Below, piece after piece: positions 1 through 7,088 of a DNA stretch of 12,718 bases. Where the stretch lies: NCBI GenBank assembly GCA_902491415.1, contig CABUHP010000029.1:1-12718 (forward strand), written 5' to 3'. This DNA comes from an uncultured Collinsella sp. GTDB lineage: Bacteria; Actinomycetota; Coriobacteriia; Coriobacteriales; Coriobacteriaceae. Positions within the stretch are counted from its first letter, which is position 1. Each line of letters opens with the position of its first letter. The notes beneath the pieces were generated by a model that was given only the letters and a program-made list of their open reading frames with translations, ran no database searches and was not told where the DNA came from. Position numbers and translations under genes: made by a program.

Positions 1-1390
1 CGTCCTCGGCAAGCTGGGGGAACACGGCGTCCTTGGGCATGGTGGCCTTCGTCAGCGAGGTGAGCTTTTTGCTCAGCGACGTGTCCGTCTTGACCAGGTC
101 GCTGAGCGTCACGATCTTGTAGCCGTCGGCAATGAGGCCGTCGATAATCTGCGGCAGCGCCTCGAGTGTCTGCTCAGCGCATTCGTCTCTATCGGTGAGC
201 AGCACGATATTGCCCGGCGTCACCGAATCGAGCACCGTCGAGACCTGCTCGTCGGCACCGTTGAGCAGCCAGTCGCCCGAATCGATATTCCACGAGACCA
301 CGGCGGCGACCAGGTCCATCGCATCAATCCAGTTTTGCTCGTCAAAGGCAGCGTAGGGAGCACGCAGCAGCATCGTCTTCACGCCGGTCGCCGACTTAAT
401 CGCATCGGTGCCTTTCGTGATCTGTTCGCGTACCGCCTCACGGTCCTGACCCTTGAGCGAATCGTCGCTGTAGCTGTTGGATCCGATCTCGCACCCGGCG
501 TCGACAATCGCCTTGGCCGTGGCAGGCGAGGCCTCGGCCGCATCGCCCGAAAGGAAGAACGTCGCGGTGACGCCCTTTTCCTTGAGCACCTGCAAGATCT
601 GTTTGGTGGCGCCGCTCGGACCCTCGTCAAACGTCAGTGCCACGTACTTTTTGTTGCCCTTGGGCGCCACGCTGGCGCACGCAACAACGCAATCGGTGGC
701 GGGCACAACCTCGCCGCGGTCTTGCGTCTTGCCTGACTGCTCACCAACCCACACCTCGGATCGGCCCTGGACACCCCATGTCTGCACATACTCGATAGCG
801 CCCGTGCCCTCGACCTTGAGCTTGGGCTCGATAACCGTAGCCTGAACCTCGTGCTTCTCGTAAGTGTTACGGCCATCCTTGACCGTCACCTTCTCGCCGC
901 CCTCGAGTTCGCGGCTATCCCATTTGCCCTGCTTCACGCGCTTGCCGTCGACCTTCACCGACAGCTTTTCGCCCCCATGGCGCTTGAGCACGCTGTCATC
1001 GACGGCCAGCAGGTCGCCTGCGTCGTAGGTGTCAGTCAACTCCTGGTCGTCGATGAGGTTTTGTAGCGTAGAGCCCACGCGCACCGCGGTCTTCTGGCCG
1101 TTGAGCTCCACGTCCACGCTGCGGTTGACGTAGCCCACGACGGCAGCGATAAACAGCACGAGCGCGCAACCCACGGCGATGAGCGCGTAGGGCAGGCGAG
1201 ACGAACGACGGGGCGTACGGCTGTTGCCGATGCGCGCACTGCGATCGCTAAACCCACGGCTATGGTTGAGGTACATCGCGCCGGGCTTACGGTGACGCTT
1301 GCGCTGACCGCTGGGCAGCTGCCCCAGATCGCGGCGCGCCGTCGGACGCGCACCCGAACGCCCGTTTAAGTTGGATCCGTTTTGGCGCAT
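1..1390 (-). CDS. Membrane-anchored polysaccharide deacetylase-fold (NodB-like) protein, partial, probable pseudoenzyme
   Basis: The C-terminus runs off the left edge; 463 residues are visible. The start is ATG at 1390-1388, preceded by a purine-rich GGGGGAGGG Shine-Dalgarno. Residues 1-67 are a basic, Arg-rich cytoplasmic tail, about 68-88 is one membrane helix, and about 91-155 resembles the DUF348/ubiquitin-like domain of secreted cell-wall proteins. From about 247 on it is a NodB-type deacetylase domain. All five family motifs can be located, but key residues differ. The usual TFDDG is TFDEG (D255, E256). The two His of the H-x3-H motif are N305 and D309 (GSNSYSDDS). The RxPY motif (R343-Y346) and DSGDW (370-374) are kept. 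The final LLHD is LLTD (T399). The normal Asp-His-His metal site and catalytic His are therefore absent, so it may bind glycan without hydrolysing it. The fold assignment is firm; loss of activity is inferred. Confidence 0.88.
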   Translation of the reverse strand, partial: MRQNGSNLNGRSGARPTARRDLGQLPSGQRKRHRKPGAMYLNHSRGFSDRSARIGNSRTPRRSSRLPYALIAVGCALVLFIAAVVGYVNRSVDVELNGQKTAVRVGSTLQNLIDDQELTDTYDAGDLLAVDDSVLKRHGGEKLSVKVDGKRVKQGKWDSRELEGGEKVTVKDGRNTYEKHEVQATVIEPKLKVEGTGAIEYVQTWGVQGRSEVWVGEQSGKTQDRGEVVPATDCVVACASVAPKGNKKYVALTFDEGPSGATKQILQVLKEKGVTATFFLSGDAAEASPATAKAIVDAGCEIGSNSYSDDSLKGQDREAVREQITKGTDAIKSATGVKTMLLRAPYAAFDEQNWIDAMDLVAAVVSWNIDSGDWLLNGADEQVSTVLDSVTPGNIVLLTDRDECAEQTLEALPQIIDGLIADGYKIVTLSDLVKTDTSLSKKLTSLTKATMPKDAVFPQLAED

Positions 1391-1411
1391 GTGCCCTCCC
1401 CCATAAACACA

Positions 1412-1441
1412 GCAAGCCGGAGCAACAGGTCTCCGGCTTGC
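1412..1441 (-). terminator. 11-bp perfect hairpin between the PRC-barrel gene and the deacetylase-like gene
   Basis: GCAAGCCGGAG (1412-1422) and CTCCGGCTTGC (1431-1441) are perfectly complementary around an 8-nt loop. The hairpin lies 21 bases past the stop of the minus-strand PRC-barrel gene. On that strand the stem is followed by TGTGTTTATGG, only a modest U-tract. It ends 21 bases before the next ATG, so the next gene's Shine-Dalgarno follows almost at once. It could be a leaky terminator, a processing site or an attenuator-like element for the deacetylase-like gene. Confidence 0.65.
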
Positions 1442-1462
1442 CTCCCATCATTTGGTACGTCG

Positions 1463-2218
1463 CTATTTTGTAGCTTTTGACGAGCCTCCGCTCGCCTTTT
1501 GGTATTCGTCCTTAAAGGCCTTGAACATGCCGCGCGTCTTGCCGAGCTGCTTGCCCAGTGCGCGACTGCCCTTGTCCACGGCAACCGATCCCTTGTCGTC
1601 GAGCACCTTGGCGCCCTTTTTGACCTTGTCGCCCACCACGACGCTGGCCTCGGCGGCCTTGGCAGCCGCACCGCCCGAATACCCGAGCGACTTGACCTCG
1701 TCCGAGACGACCATCGCGCCGTTCTCGTAGCCGCGCAGCATCGTCGGCGGCACCTGCGTGTCACCAACCAAAATACTCGAAGCAGCACCGGCGGTCACAT
1801 AGAATGCCTGCACGATGCCCGAGCGTGGCTTGAACTCAACGTCCGAGCAATAGCCCACGACGTCGCCCGATTCCGTGCGCACGTCCATACCGACCCAGAT
1901 GATGCAATCGTCCAGGTTGATGTCGAGGCGCTTGGCAGCGGCGGCATCGTACGTGTCCTTGACGTCATCGACCGCAATGGCGCCCTCGTAGACACCAATG
2001 GCGTCGAGCGCTACGAATCGGTCGGGACGCTCGATCATGCCCGCGATATCGGACTGGCGGACCATAAAGCCGACCACGCGCGTACCGCCCGGGGTAAAGA
2101 CCGGAAAGTGAATCTTTCCGAGCTTTTTAGGGCTGCGCGGCGTGCCGTCCTTTTTGGTGCGCTTGTCCTCGGTAGGCTTGCGATAGATCTTGGCGCCGAC
2201 AAAATCCCCGGCGCGCAT
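1463..2218 (-). CDS. PRC-barrel domain protein
   Basis: A 251-residue protein without signal peptide or membrane helix. Residues about 1-85 form a first PRC-barrel-like unit (RAGDFVGAKIY; a linker KIHFPVFTPGGTRVVGFMV; then RFVALDAIGVYEGAIAV). Residues about 95-170 form a second (LDDCIIWVGMDVRTESGDVVGYCSDVEF, then the turn before the QVPPTMLRGY segment). The C-terminal 75 residues are Ala/Lys/Gly-rich and basic. PRC barrels are small beta-barrels found in RNA-processing and photosynthetic proteins and in many uncharacterised bacterial proteins; no substrate can be read here. The ATG shares its A with the TAA of the upstream YtxH gene, and GAGG lies 6 bases before it, so the two genes are almost certainly translationally coupled. 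The coupling suggests the two proteins act together, perhaps at the membrane; this is inference. Confidence 0.85.
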   Translation of the reverse strand: MRAGDFVGAKIYRKPTEDKRTKKDGTPRSPKKLGKIHFPVFTPGGTRVVGFMVRQSDIAGMIERPDRFVALDAIGVYEGAIAVDDVKDTYDAAAAKRLDINLDDCIIWVGMDVRTESGDVVGYCSDVEFKPRSGIVQAFYVTAGAASSILVGDTQVPPTMLRGYENGAMVVSDEVKSLGYSGGAAAKAAEASVVVGDKVKKGAKVLDDKGSVAVDKGSRALGKQLGKTRGMFKAFKDEYQKASGGSSKATK

Positions 2219-2607
2219 TATGCCTCGGTCGAGGGCTCCGCAGCCTCGGTATCAGCCTCGACGGCGTTTTCGACCACGACGTCGGCGGCAGGCGTCACAT
2301 TGCCGCCCGAAATGGCGTCGTTGAGCTGCTCGCGCAGCTGGTCCATGCGCTCGCGGGCAAGGTCGACCTTGGCGCGCAGGTCGTCGGTCTTGGCGTCGAC
2401 CATCGGGCCAAAGTCATTCACCGCAGCACGGGCCTCCTCGGCGCTGTGCTCGTAGGTGTCGCGCATATTGTCCCAGGCGTCGTTGGCGATATCGGCAGCC
2501 ATGGCGCGGGTCTCGGCGCCCGAGCGCGGGGCCAGAGTAACGCCGACAATAGCGCCGGCAGCGGCACCAAAAAGTGCGCCGGAGACAAAGCTGAAAGTCT
2601 TACCCAT
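2218..2607 (-). CDS. YtxH domain small membrane-associated protein
   Basis: A 129-residue protein. The N-terminal segment, residues 5-27, is a glycine/alanine-rich helix (FVSGALFGAAAGAIVGVTLAP) followed by RSG, which is the typical YtxH signature. Residues 35-100 form a charged amphipathic helix typical of the family, with a regular spacing of Asp, Glu and Arg (DDLRAKVDLARERMDQLREQ). The last 25 residues are acidic. The start at 2607 (MGKTF) is chosen because the YtxH motif begins there and AGGAGAGG lies just upstream; an ATG two codons earlier is possible, while still longer starts would add Arg-rich residues unlike the family. YtxH proteins are often stress-induced in Firmicutes, but their biochemical role is not established. 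It is first in a two-gene unit with the overlapping PRC-barrel gene. Confidence 0.85.
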   Translation of the reverse strand: MGKTFSFVSGALFGAAAGAIVGVTLAPRSGAETRAMAADIANDAWDNMRDTYEHSAEEARAAVNDFGPMVDAKTDDLRAKVDLARERMDQLREQLNDAISGGNVTPAADVVVENAVEADTEAAEPSTEA

Positions 2608-2658
2608 GATCATTCCTCTCCTGCGGGCACGTCGGTGCCCACCGTTTGAATGCTGTCC

Positions 2659-2664
2659 ATTATA
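2659..2664 (-). promoter_or_regulatory. Candidate -10 box (TATAAT) for the YtxH/PRC-barrel unit
   Basis: The minus strand reads a perfect TATAAT in an otherwise GC-rich intergenic stretch. A transcript starting there would have a leader of about 45 bases before the ATG at 2607. No good TTGACA-like -35 box is seen at 16-18 bases (the hexamer at 17 bases is AGCGGC), so an activator or another sigma factor may be involved. Confidence 0.55.
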
Positions 2665-2743
2665 CCCGCAGCGCATCACTTGCCGCTCCGCTCATCTGCG
2701 TACGGCAAAGGCGCAGGTATGTGATGGTGATAAACGCCTAGGC

Positions 2744-3577
2744 CTACTCCTGGGGCATAGCCGGCATGGCCACCGTGGCACCCGGGTCCTCGCCGGCGCC
2801 GTCCACGAGCGGCAGACCGCCCTCATGCGCAGGTCCTGCCGGAACCGTCGCCGCACCGCCAAAGACGGCAGCGGAGGCCTCGTGGTTCTCGGCAACCGCG
2901 CCCTCGGTATCAATCGCCACCTGGGGCTCGTCGTCAAAGTTGGGGACACCCTGGGGCTCGGTGGGAACGGGCTCGGCGGTCGCATCGGCAACGAGCTCGG
3001 CGTCGACCGGCACATCGCCCTCGTCAGCGCCCTCGTCCTCGGCAGCATCTTCGCCGTTCGCAGCGGCGACGGCCTCGCGAGGATCCTTGCCCTCGGCCTC
3101 GGCGCGCATGCCCAACACCAGGTTGCGCAGACCCGCGACCGTGCCTTCCACGTCGGGGGCAGGCTGGTCGGCGTGCAGGTACGCCCAGTCCATCATAAAG
3201 GTGGCCGAAGACAGCGCACCGATGGCCAGCGCGTCGTCGGGGCACGAAAGCTCAACCTCAAAGACGCGCTCGTCGTGCTCGCTTACGCGCGTGCGGCCGC
3301 ACGAGATGCTACCGGCAAGACCGGTCTCGTTCATGAGCTCGACCGTCACATGCTCAAGCAGATGGCAAAGCTCAGTCTGACCCATGCAGTCCTGGAACTC
3401 GCGACCGGAATCACCCAGGCACAGGTGCTTGGCAATCGCCGGCACCAGGTAATACACGCGCGCCGTGGCCTCGATATCCTCCGAGGTCATGAGCGGCATG
3501 CCGGGGTTCACCAGCACATGCGCGCAGATCTTGTCCTCGCTGACGGTGACCTTAAGGATGTTGAACAGGCCTGCCAT
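2744..3577 (-). CDS. Stand-alone cyanophycin-synthetase N-terminal-domain-like protein with acidic tail
   Basis: A 277-residue soluble protein. Residues about 10-125 resemble the N-terminal domain of cyanophycin synthetase (CphA): a segment CHLLEHVTVELMNETGL (71-87), then GRTR (94-97), then VFEVEL (105-110) and an ALAIGAL helix. In CphA the matching stretch runs xHVLEHVALELQ...GRTR...YxVVxEY. H72, E75, H76 and E80 form HxxEHxxxE, which has the layout of the inverted zinc motif HxxEH of M16-type metallopeptidases. Residues about 160-277 are a low-complexity Asp/Glu/Ala/Pro tail. The ATP-grasp and Mur-ligase-like domains of CphA are absent, so it cannot be a polymer synthetase. The start ATG follows GGGGAG. 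It lies 24 bases after the CNNM gene and is probably co-transcribed with it. The resemblance is from memory of the family, so the function (metallohydrolase or binding domain) is a hypothesis. Confidence 0.72.
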   Translation of the reverse strand: MAGLFNILKVTVSEDKICAHVLVNPGMPLMTSEDIEATARVYYLVPAIAKHLCLGDSGREFQDCMGQTELCHLLEHVTVELMNETGLAGSISCGRTRVSEHDERVFEVELSCPDDALAIGALSSATFMMDWAYLHADQPAPDVEGTVAGLRNLVLGMRAEAEGKDPREAVAAANGEDAAEDEGADEGDVPVDAELVADATAEPVPTEPQGVPNFDDEPQVAIDTEGAVAENHEASAAVFGGAATVPAGPAHEGGLPLVDGAGEDPGATVAMPAMPQE

Positions 3578-3601
3578 AACTCTCCCCTACTCTTCCTTGC
3601 C

Positions 3602-4975
3602 CTACTCGTCGGCATCGTGCGGATCCACAGAGCCCGCACCCGACGCCGCCGGCTTCTCTGCCGAAGACTCGGAATCCTTCTTATCGGTTTCGGCCGGAGC
3701 GATCACGCGAATGAGCGAGATGCGCTGGCCACGCATCGACTGTACCTTGAACTTGTACCCCGCAACCTCAAACACCTCTCCGATGTCGGGCACCGAGTCG
3801 CAAAGCTCCAAAATCCAGCCGGCGATGGTCTCATAATCATCGCTTTCCTCGAGCGGCCAACCAAGCTCAATCGCGTCATCGCACGAAAAACGCCCATCGA
3901 CAAGCCACTCGCGACGCGAAAGACGCGTGAGGTACTTGTTGTCGGGGTCGAATTCATCCTCGATCTCGCCGACAATCTCCTCGACGATGTCCTCGATGGT
4001 GATAATGCCGGCCGTGCCGCCGTACTCGTCCACGACCACCACGATCTGGTCGTGAGAGGTCTGCATCTCGGACAGCAGCGGCAGGATGTCCTTGGTGTCG
4101 GGCACAAAGGTGGCGTCGCGCAAAAAACCGGCGATGGGCTGGTCGCCTTTGCCGTCGAGCGCGGGCTGAATCAGGTCCTTAATGTGCGCGATGCCCGCGA
4201 CGTTGTCGGGGTCCTCGTGATAGACGGGGATGCGGCTGAAGCCGGTCTGGCGCATGGTGGACAACACGTCGGCGACCATCTCGTCGTCCTCGCACATAGT
4301 GGTGTCCACGCGCGGCACCATGACCTCGCGGGCAACGGTGTCGCCCAGGTCGAAGATCTCGTGGATCATGCGCTTTTCCTCATCGAGCAGGTCGTCCTGC
4401 TCCGAGACCATGTACTTGATCTCTTCCTCCGAGACGTTTTGGCGGTCGTCGGCGCTCTTGATGCGCAGGATGCGGGCCAGGCCATCGGAGCAGGCGCCGG
4501 TCAGCCACACGAGCGGACGGGCGATCTTTTGGAAAAACGACAACGGTCCCACGACCTGCTTGGATACGCCCTCGGCGTTGGCCAGACCGATGCGCTTGGG
4601 CACAAGCTCGCCGATCACGATGGACACAAAGGCGACGGCGACGGTGATGATGACCGGCGCCAGGCCGCGCGCGATGGCGGAAAGCGGCGCGATGCCAAAG
4701 CTCATGAGCCACGTGGCAAGCGGGTCGGACAGACTCGTCGAGGCGACGGCGGACGAGGCGAAGCCCACGAGCGTGATGGCAACCTGGATGGTGGCGAGCA
4801 GCTGGTCGGAGTCGGCAGCCAGCTTAATGGCACGCTCGGCGCGCTTGTCGCCTTCCTCGGCCTCGTGCTCCAGCACGGCGCGCTTGGCCGTGGTGAGCGC
4901 CATCTCGGACATAGAGAAGTAGCCGTTGATGAGGGTCAAAACGAGGGTGGTGATAAGGGAGATGGTTATGTCCAT
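3602..4975 (-). CDS. CNNM/CorC-family membrane protein (DUF21, CBS pair, CorC_HlyC domain)
   Basis: A 457-residue protein of typical family length. Residues 1-170 form the DUF21 membrane domain, with helices near 5-25, 57-80 and 103-123 and the conserved [10 protein letters not shown] (122-131). Residues about 215-345 carry two CBS repeats ([20 protein letters not shown] and [18 protein letters not shown], then [20 protein letters not shown]). About 350-428 is the CorC_HlyC domain. The tail is charged and low-complexity. The family includes Mg2+ exporters and is often annotated as hemolysin; magnesium or divalent-cation export, regulated by adenine nucleotide bound to the CBS pair, is the most likely role. 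The start is the only sensible ATG; its GGAGG lies 15 bases upstream, unusually far. It sits between the PAQR gene (113 bases upstream) and the cyanophycin-synthetase-N-like gene (24 bases downstream). Confidence 0.93.
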   Translation of the reverse strand: MDITISLITTLVLTLINGYFSMSEMALTTAKRAVLEHEAEEGDKRAERAIKLAADSDQLLATIQVAITLVGFASSAVASTSLSDPLATWLMSFGIAPLSAIARGLAPVIITVAVAFVSIVIGELVPKRIGLANAEGVSKQVVGPLSFFQKIARPLVWLTGACSDGLARILRIKSADDRQNVSEEEIKYMVSEQDDLLDEEKRMIHEIFDLGDTVAREVMVPRVDTTMCEDDEMVADVLSTMRQTGFSRIPVYHEDPDNVAGIAHIKDLIQPALDGKGDQPIAGFLRDATFVPDTKDILPLLSEMQTSHDQIVVVVDEYGGTAGIITIEDIVEEIVGEIEDEFDPDNKYLTRLSRREWLVDGRFSCDDAIELGWPLEESDDYETIAGWILELCDSVPDIGEVFEVAGYKFKVQSMRGQRISLIRVIAPAETDKKDSESSAEKPAASGAGSVDPHDADE

Positions 4976-4977
4976 CG

Positions 4978-4995
4978 GGAGTTTCTCGAACCTCC
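4978..4995 (-). promoter_or_regulatory. Shine-Dalgarno with distant spacing inside a possible hairpin before the CNNM gene
   Basis: On the minus strand GGAGG (4995-4991) is 15 bases before the ATG at 4975, much more than the usual 5-10. The intervening bases contain CTCC (4981-4978), complementary to GGAG, with TTC/GAA inside. The small hairpin would hide the ribosome site or, once formed, shorten the effective spacing. The stem is short, so this is tentative. Confidence 0.3.
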
Positions 4996-5053
4996 AAGAT
5001 TCGGGACGTCAGGTCAAAACGTTGATGGCGGATAGGGCAGTTGCACCCGGCGG

Positions 5054-5077
5054 GCGCCCGGACGGGCCCGCGGGCGC
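5054..5077. repeat. GC-rich hairpin after the PAQR gene
   Basis: GCGCCCG (5054-5060) and CGGGCGC (5071-5077) are complementary across a 10-base spacer. The hairpin lies 12 bases beyond the stop of the PAQR gene. No T-run follows on either strand, so it is not a convincing Rho-independent terminator. It may slow or stabilise the transcript end, and read-through into the CNNM gene stays possible. Confidence 0.35.
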
Positions 5078-5088
5078 AGGCGCGATTG

Positions 5089-5772
5089 CTAGATTACGAA
5101 GAGGATCACCGCCATGAACTGGAAGATACTGCCGGCGAGCACCCACAAGTGAAACACACTGTGCAGGTAGCGCACGTTTTTGGCGATATAGAACGGCACG
5201 CCCGCGGTGTAGCACACGCCGCCGACGGCGAGCAGGGCAAGTGCCACGGGGTTGAGCAGCGCCACAAGTTCGGGCAGCTTAAAGACAACGAGCCAGCCCA
5301 TCAGCAGGTAAACCAGGCCGCTTACCCAGTGCGGTTGACGCTCGCGCATAAAGCACTCGAGGGCGATGCCGATAATGGCGATGGCCCATACGGCAAAGAA
5401 CAGCGCAGGGCCGCCGTCGTTTGCGAGCGTGATAAGGCAAAACGGCGTATAGCTGCCCGCAATGAGCAGGTAGATGCAGCTGTGGTCGATGATGCGAAAC
5501 ACGCGCTTGGCGCGCGCGGGCTGAATCGCGTGGTAGAGCGTGGAGGCTAGGTATTCGAGGATAATGCTGACACCATAGACAATCGCCGCGGCCATGTGGG
5601 CCGGGCCTCCGCCGCGCAGGGCAGCGAATACGATCAGGAGCACCAGGCCCGCGATACCCAGCAGGCAGCCGACACCATGGGTGACGGAGTTCATGATCTC
5701 CTCGCCCACCGTGTAGTGTGGAACGGCCGCGGTCTTGGGTCGCGGCTTAGAACTGTCGCTCGAATCGGACAT
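5089..5772 (-). CDS. PAQR / hemolysin III family membrane protein (TrhA/YqfA-like)
   Basis: A 227-residue protein with seven predicted hydrophobic segments (about 36-52, 59-80, 98-117, 122-142, 149-165, 172-190, 205-226), matching the family. The conserved signatures are present: TVGEEIMNSVTHGVG (21-35), S77-x3-H81 in STLYH, DHSCIYLLIAGSYTP (96-110) and H204-x3-H208 in HSVFHLWVLAGS. The Ser/His residues are the zinc-site positions known from PAQR receptors. Bacterial members have been linked to membrane fluidity or membrane-energetics homeostasis rather than real haemolysis. The start at 5772 (MSDSS) is chosen: a possible TTG start at 5790 lies inside the GGAGG Shine-Dalgarno, which is 11 bases before 5772. 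It is divergent from the alpha/beta hydrolase gene, with 186 bases between the two starts. Confidence 0.92.
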   Translation of the reverse strand: MSDSSDSSKPRPKTAAVPHYTVGEEIMNSVTHGVGCLLGIAGLVLLIVFAALRGGGPAHMAAAIVYGVSIILEYLASTLYHAIQPARAKRVFRIIDHSCIYLLIAGSYTPFCLITLANDGGPALFFAVWAIAIIGIALECFMRERQPHWVSGLVYLLMGWLVVFKLPELVALLNPVALALLAVGGVCYTAGVPFYIAKNVRYLHSVFHLWVLAGSIFQFMAVILFVI

Positions 5773-5807
5773 GCCGGTTACATCCTCCAACGTAAAGAGT
5801 TCTCAAC

Positions 5808-5837
5808 ACTATATCAAAGCGTCTAGGTACGTGCGAA
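5808..5837 (-). promoter_or_regulatory. Candidate promoter for the PAQR gene
   Basis: On the minus strand TTCGCA (5837-5832) and TATAGT (5813-5808) are separated by 18 bases. The -10 matches the consensus at five of six positions, the -35 at four of six. A start near 5802 would give a leader of about 30 bases with the GGAGG inside it. The stretch is AT-richer than its surroundings. Confidence 0.45.
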
Positions 5838-5880
5838 ATTTGCACCATACGTGACCCTTTGTTTACCCATTCTTTGTCTG

Positions 5881-5909
5881 TTGACGCACCAACGGCGAAC
5901 GTCCATAAT
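5881..5909 (+). promoter_or_regulatory. Sigma-70-type promoter for the alpha/beta hydrolase gene
   Basis: TTGACG (5881-5886) and CATAAT (5904-5909) are exactly 17 bases apart, each one base off consensus. The transcript would begin near 5916 and have a leader of about 43 bases. The ribosome site is AGGAAAG at 5946-5952, six bases before the ATG. This is the best promoter in the window. Confidence 0.75.
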
Positions 5910-5922
5910 GCGCTTGCATTAA

Positions 5923-5941
5923 ATGTTGATGTATTAACATC
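5923..5941 (+). promoter_or_regulatory. Small dyads in the leader of the hydrolase gene
   Basis: Two overlapping inverted repeats lie just after the predicted transcript start: ATGTT...AACAT (5923-5927, 5936-5940) and GATGT-ATTA-ACATC (5928-5941). Both arms are only five bases long, in AT-rich DNA, so chance is possible. The position would suit a repressor site. Confidence 0.25.
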
Positions 5942-5958
5942 TTATAGGAAAGCTTCTT

Positions 5959-6924
5959 ATGTCTCAAAACGCACGTTCCCATCGAAAGCTCAAGATAGCC
6001 GGCATCGTTGCACTGGTGGCTGTCGTTGCGCTGCTCGGATTTGCCGGCAACTTTCTGTTTGACTTCGCGCTGAATCCCCGCGCGCCATACACCATGAAGA
6101 TGATGCAGGATAGCAAGAACGACAAAGAAAGTGAGCAGCCGGATGCCGAGGATGCCGAGGCGCGGGCATGGTTTAAAGAGAACCGCGAGAGCAGCGGCCT
6201 CACCGCAGATGACGGAACCGAGCTCGCCGCCTGGTATTTTACTGCCTCGGAGAACACCCACGATTACGCCGTCTGCCTGCATGGATATACCAACGAGCCC
6301 ATCGGCATGGCTCGATACGCCAAGCGCTTCCACGACCGTGGCATGAACGTGCTCGCGCCTGCCGCCCGCGCCCACGAGCGCTCCGGCGGCGACTATATCG
6401 GCATGGGCTGGCCCGAGCGCCTCGATATCGTCGCATGGATCGAGCAAATCGTTCAGGCTGACCCCCAGGCGCGCATTCTTGTCTTTGGCGAATCGATGGG
6501 TGCAGCAACCGCTATGAACGTCGCGGGGGAATCTCTGCCTGCAAACGTGAAATGCATTATCGAGGACTGTGGTTATACGAGTGTTTGGGACGAGTTTTCC
6601 CTGCAGCTCAAGGACGTGTTCGGCCTGCCCAGCTTTCCCTTGCTCGATGTAGCAAACTTGGTGTGCAACGTGCGCGCGGGCTACGACTTTCATAAGGCGA
6701 GCAGTGTGGAGCAACTCAAACACGCGACGGTTCCCATGCTGTTTATCCACGGCGACCAGGACACCTTTGTACCGTACAGCATGCTCGACCAAAACTACGA
6801 CGCGTGCGCCAGCAAGGTCAAGCAAAAGCTCACTATCCATGGCGCCACCCACGCCAAGAGTGCGCAAGTTGACCCCGAGCTCTACTGGAACACGGTCGAC
6901 GACTTCCTCGACAAGAATTTTTAG
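5959..6924 (+). CDS. Membrane-anchored alpha/beta hydrolase
   Basis: A 321-residue protein and the only plus-strand gene. Residues 11-36 are one hydrophobic helix after a basic start (N-terminal anchor or uncleaved signal), so the catalytic part is probably extracellular. The fold is an alpha/beta hydrolase of the type of B. subtilis YqkD and E. coli YfhR: HGY at 108-110 (oxyanion region), GESMG with nucleophile S179, D268 in HGDQDTFVP, and H298 in GATHAKS complete the catalytic triad. The region after the second strand, GDYIGMGWPERLD, also fits this subfamily. The substrate is unknown; serine esterase or peptidase-like activity on envelope compounds is the likely class. It has its own promoter and leader and ends before a strong terminator. 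Its intergenic neighbour is the divergent PAQR gene. Confidence 0.92.
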   Translation: MSQNARSHRKLKIAGIVALVAVVALLGFAGNFLFDFALNPRAPYTMKMMQDSKNDKESEQPDAEDAEARAWFKENRESSGLTADDGTELAAWYFTASENTHDYAVCLHGYTNEPIGMARYAKRFHDRGMNVLAPAARAHERSGGDYIGMGWPERLDIVAWIEQIVQADPQARILVFGESMGAATAMNVAGESLPANVKCIIEDCGYTSVWDEFSLQLKDVFGLPSFPLLDVANLVCNVRAGYDFHKASSVEQLKHATVPMLFIHGDQDTFVPYSMLDQNYDACASKVKQKLTIHGATHAKSAQVDPELYWNTVDDFLDKNF

Positions 6925-7002
6925 GCAAAAAGCAACGTCTGGGGTTTTGTTGCCAAAAAACGGTTTGTGGTCGGCGGTATTCGATTTTTCACCGCACTTC
7001 TG

Positions 7003-7041
7003 AAAAACCGCCCGTGGGCGCTGTGCTCACGGGCGGTTTTT
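7003..7041. terminator. Bidirectional Rho-independent terminator between convergent genes
   Basis: AAAAACCGCCCGTG (7003-7016) pairs with CACGGGCGGTTTTT (7028-7041) around an 11-base loop. The stem has a GC core and ends in a T-run on the plus strand and, because the left arm starts with AAAAA, in a T-run on the minus strand too. It lies between the stops of the hydrolase gene (6924, plus) and the DUF362 gene (7089, minus), so it can end both transcripts. Confidence 0.92.
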
Positions 7042-7088
7042 GCTCAACTAGCGCTACAAAGGCGCTTGTTTTGTCCAATAGCTAGGCG

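Noticed and set aside
2456..5035. Long plus-strand open frame (859 codons) opposite the CNNM and cyanophycin-N-like genes.
   Set aside because: It runs across three well-supported minus-strand genes, has no recognisable domain, and its composition (many Arg, His, Gly) is what antisense frames of GC-rich genes give.
6925..6956. A GGCAA...TTGCC inverted repeat just after the hydrolase stop as a first terminator.
   Set aside because: Only five paired bases with a long loop; the strong hairpin at 7003-7041 explains termination.
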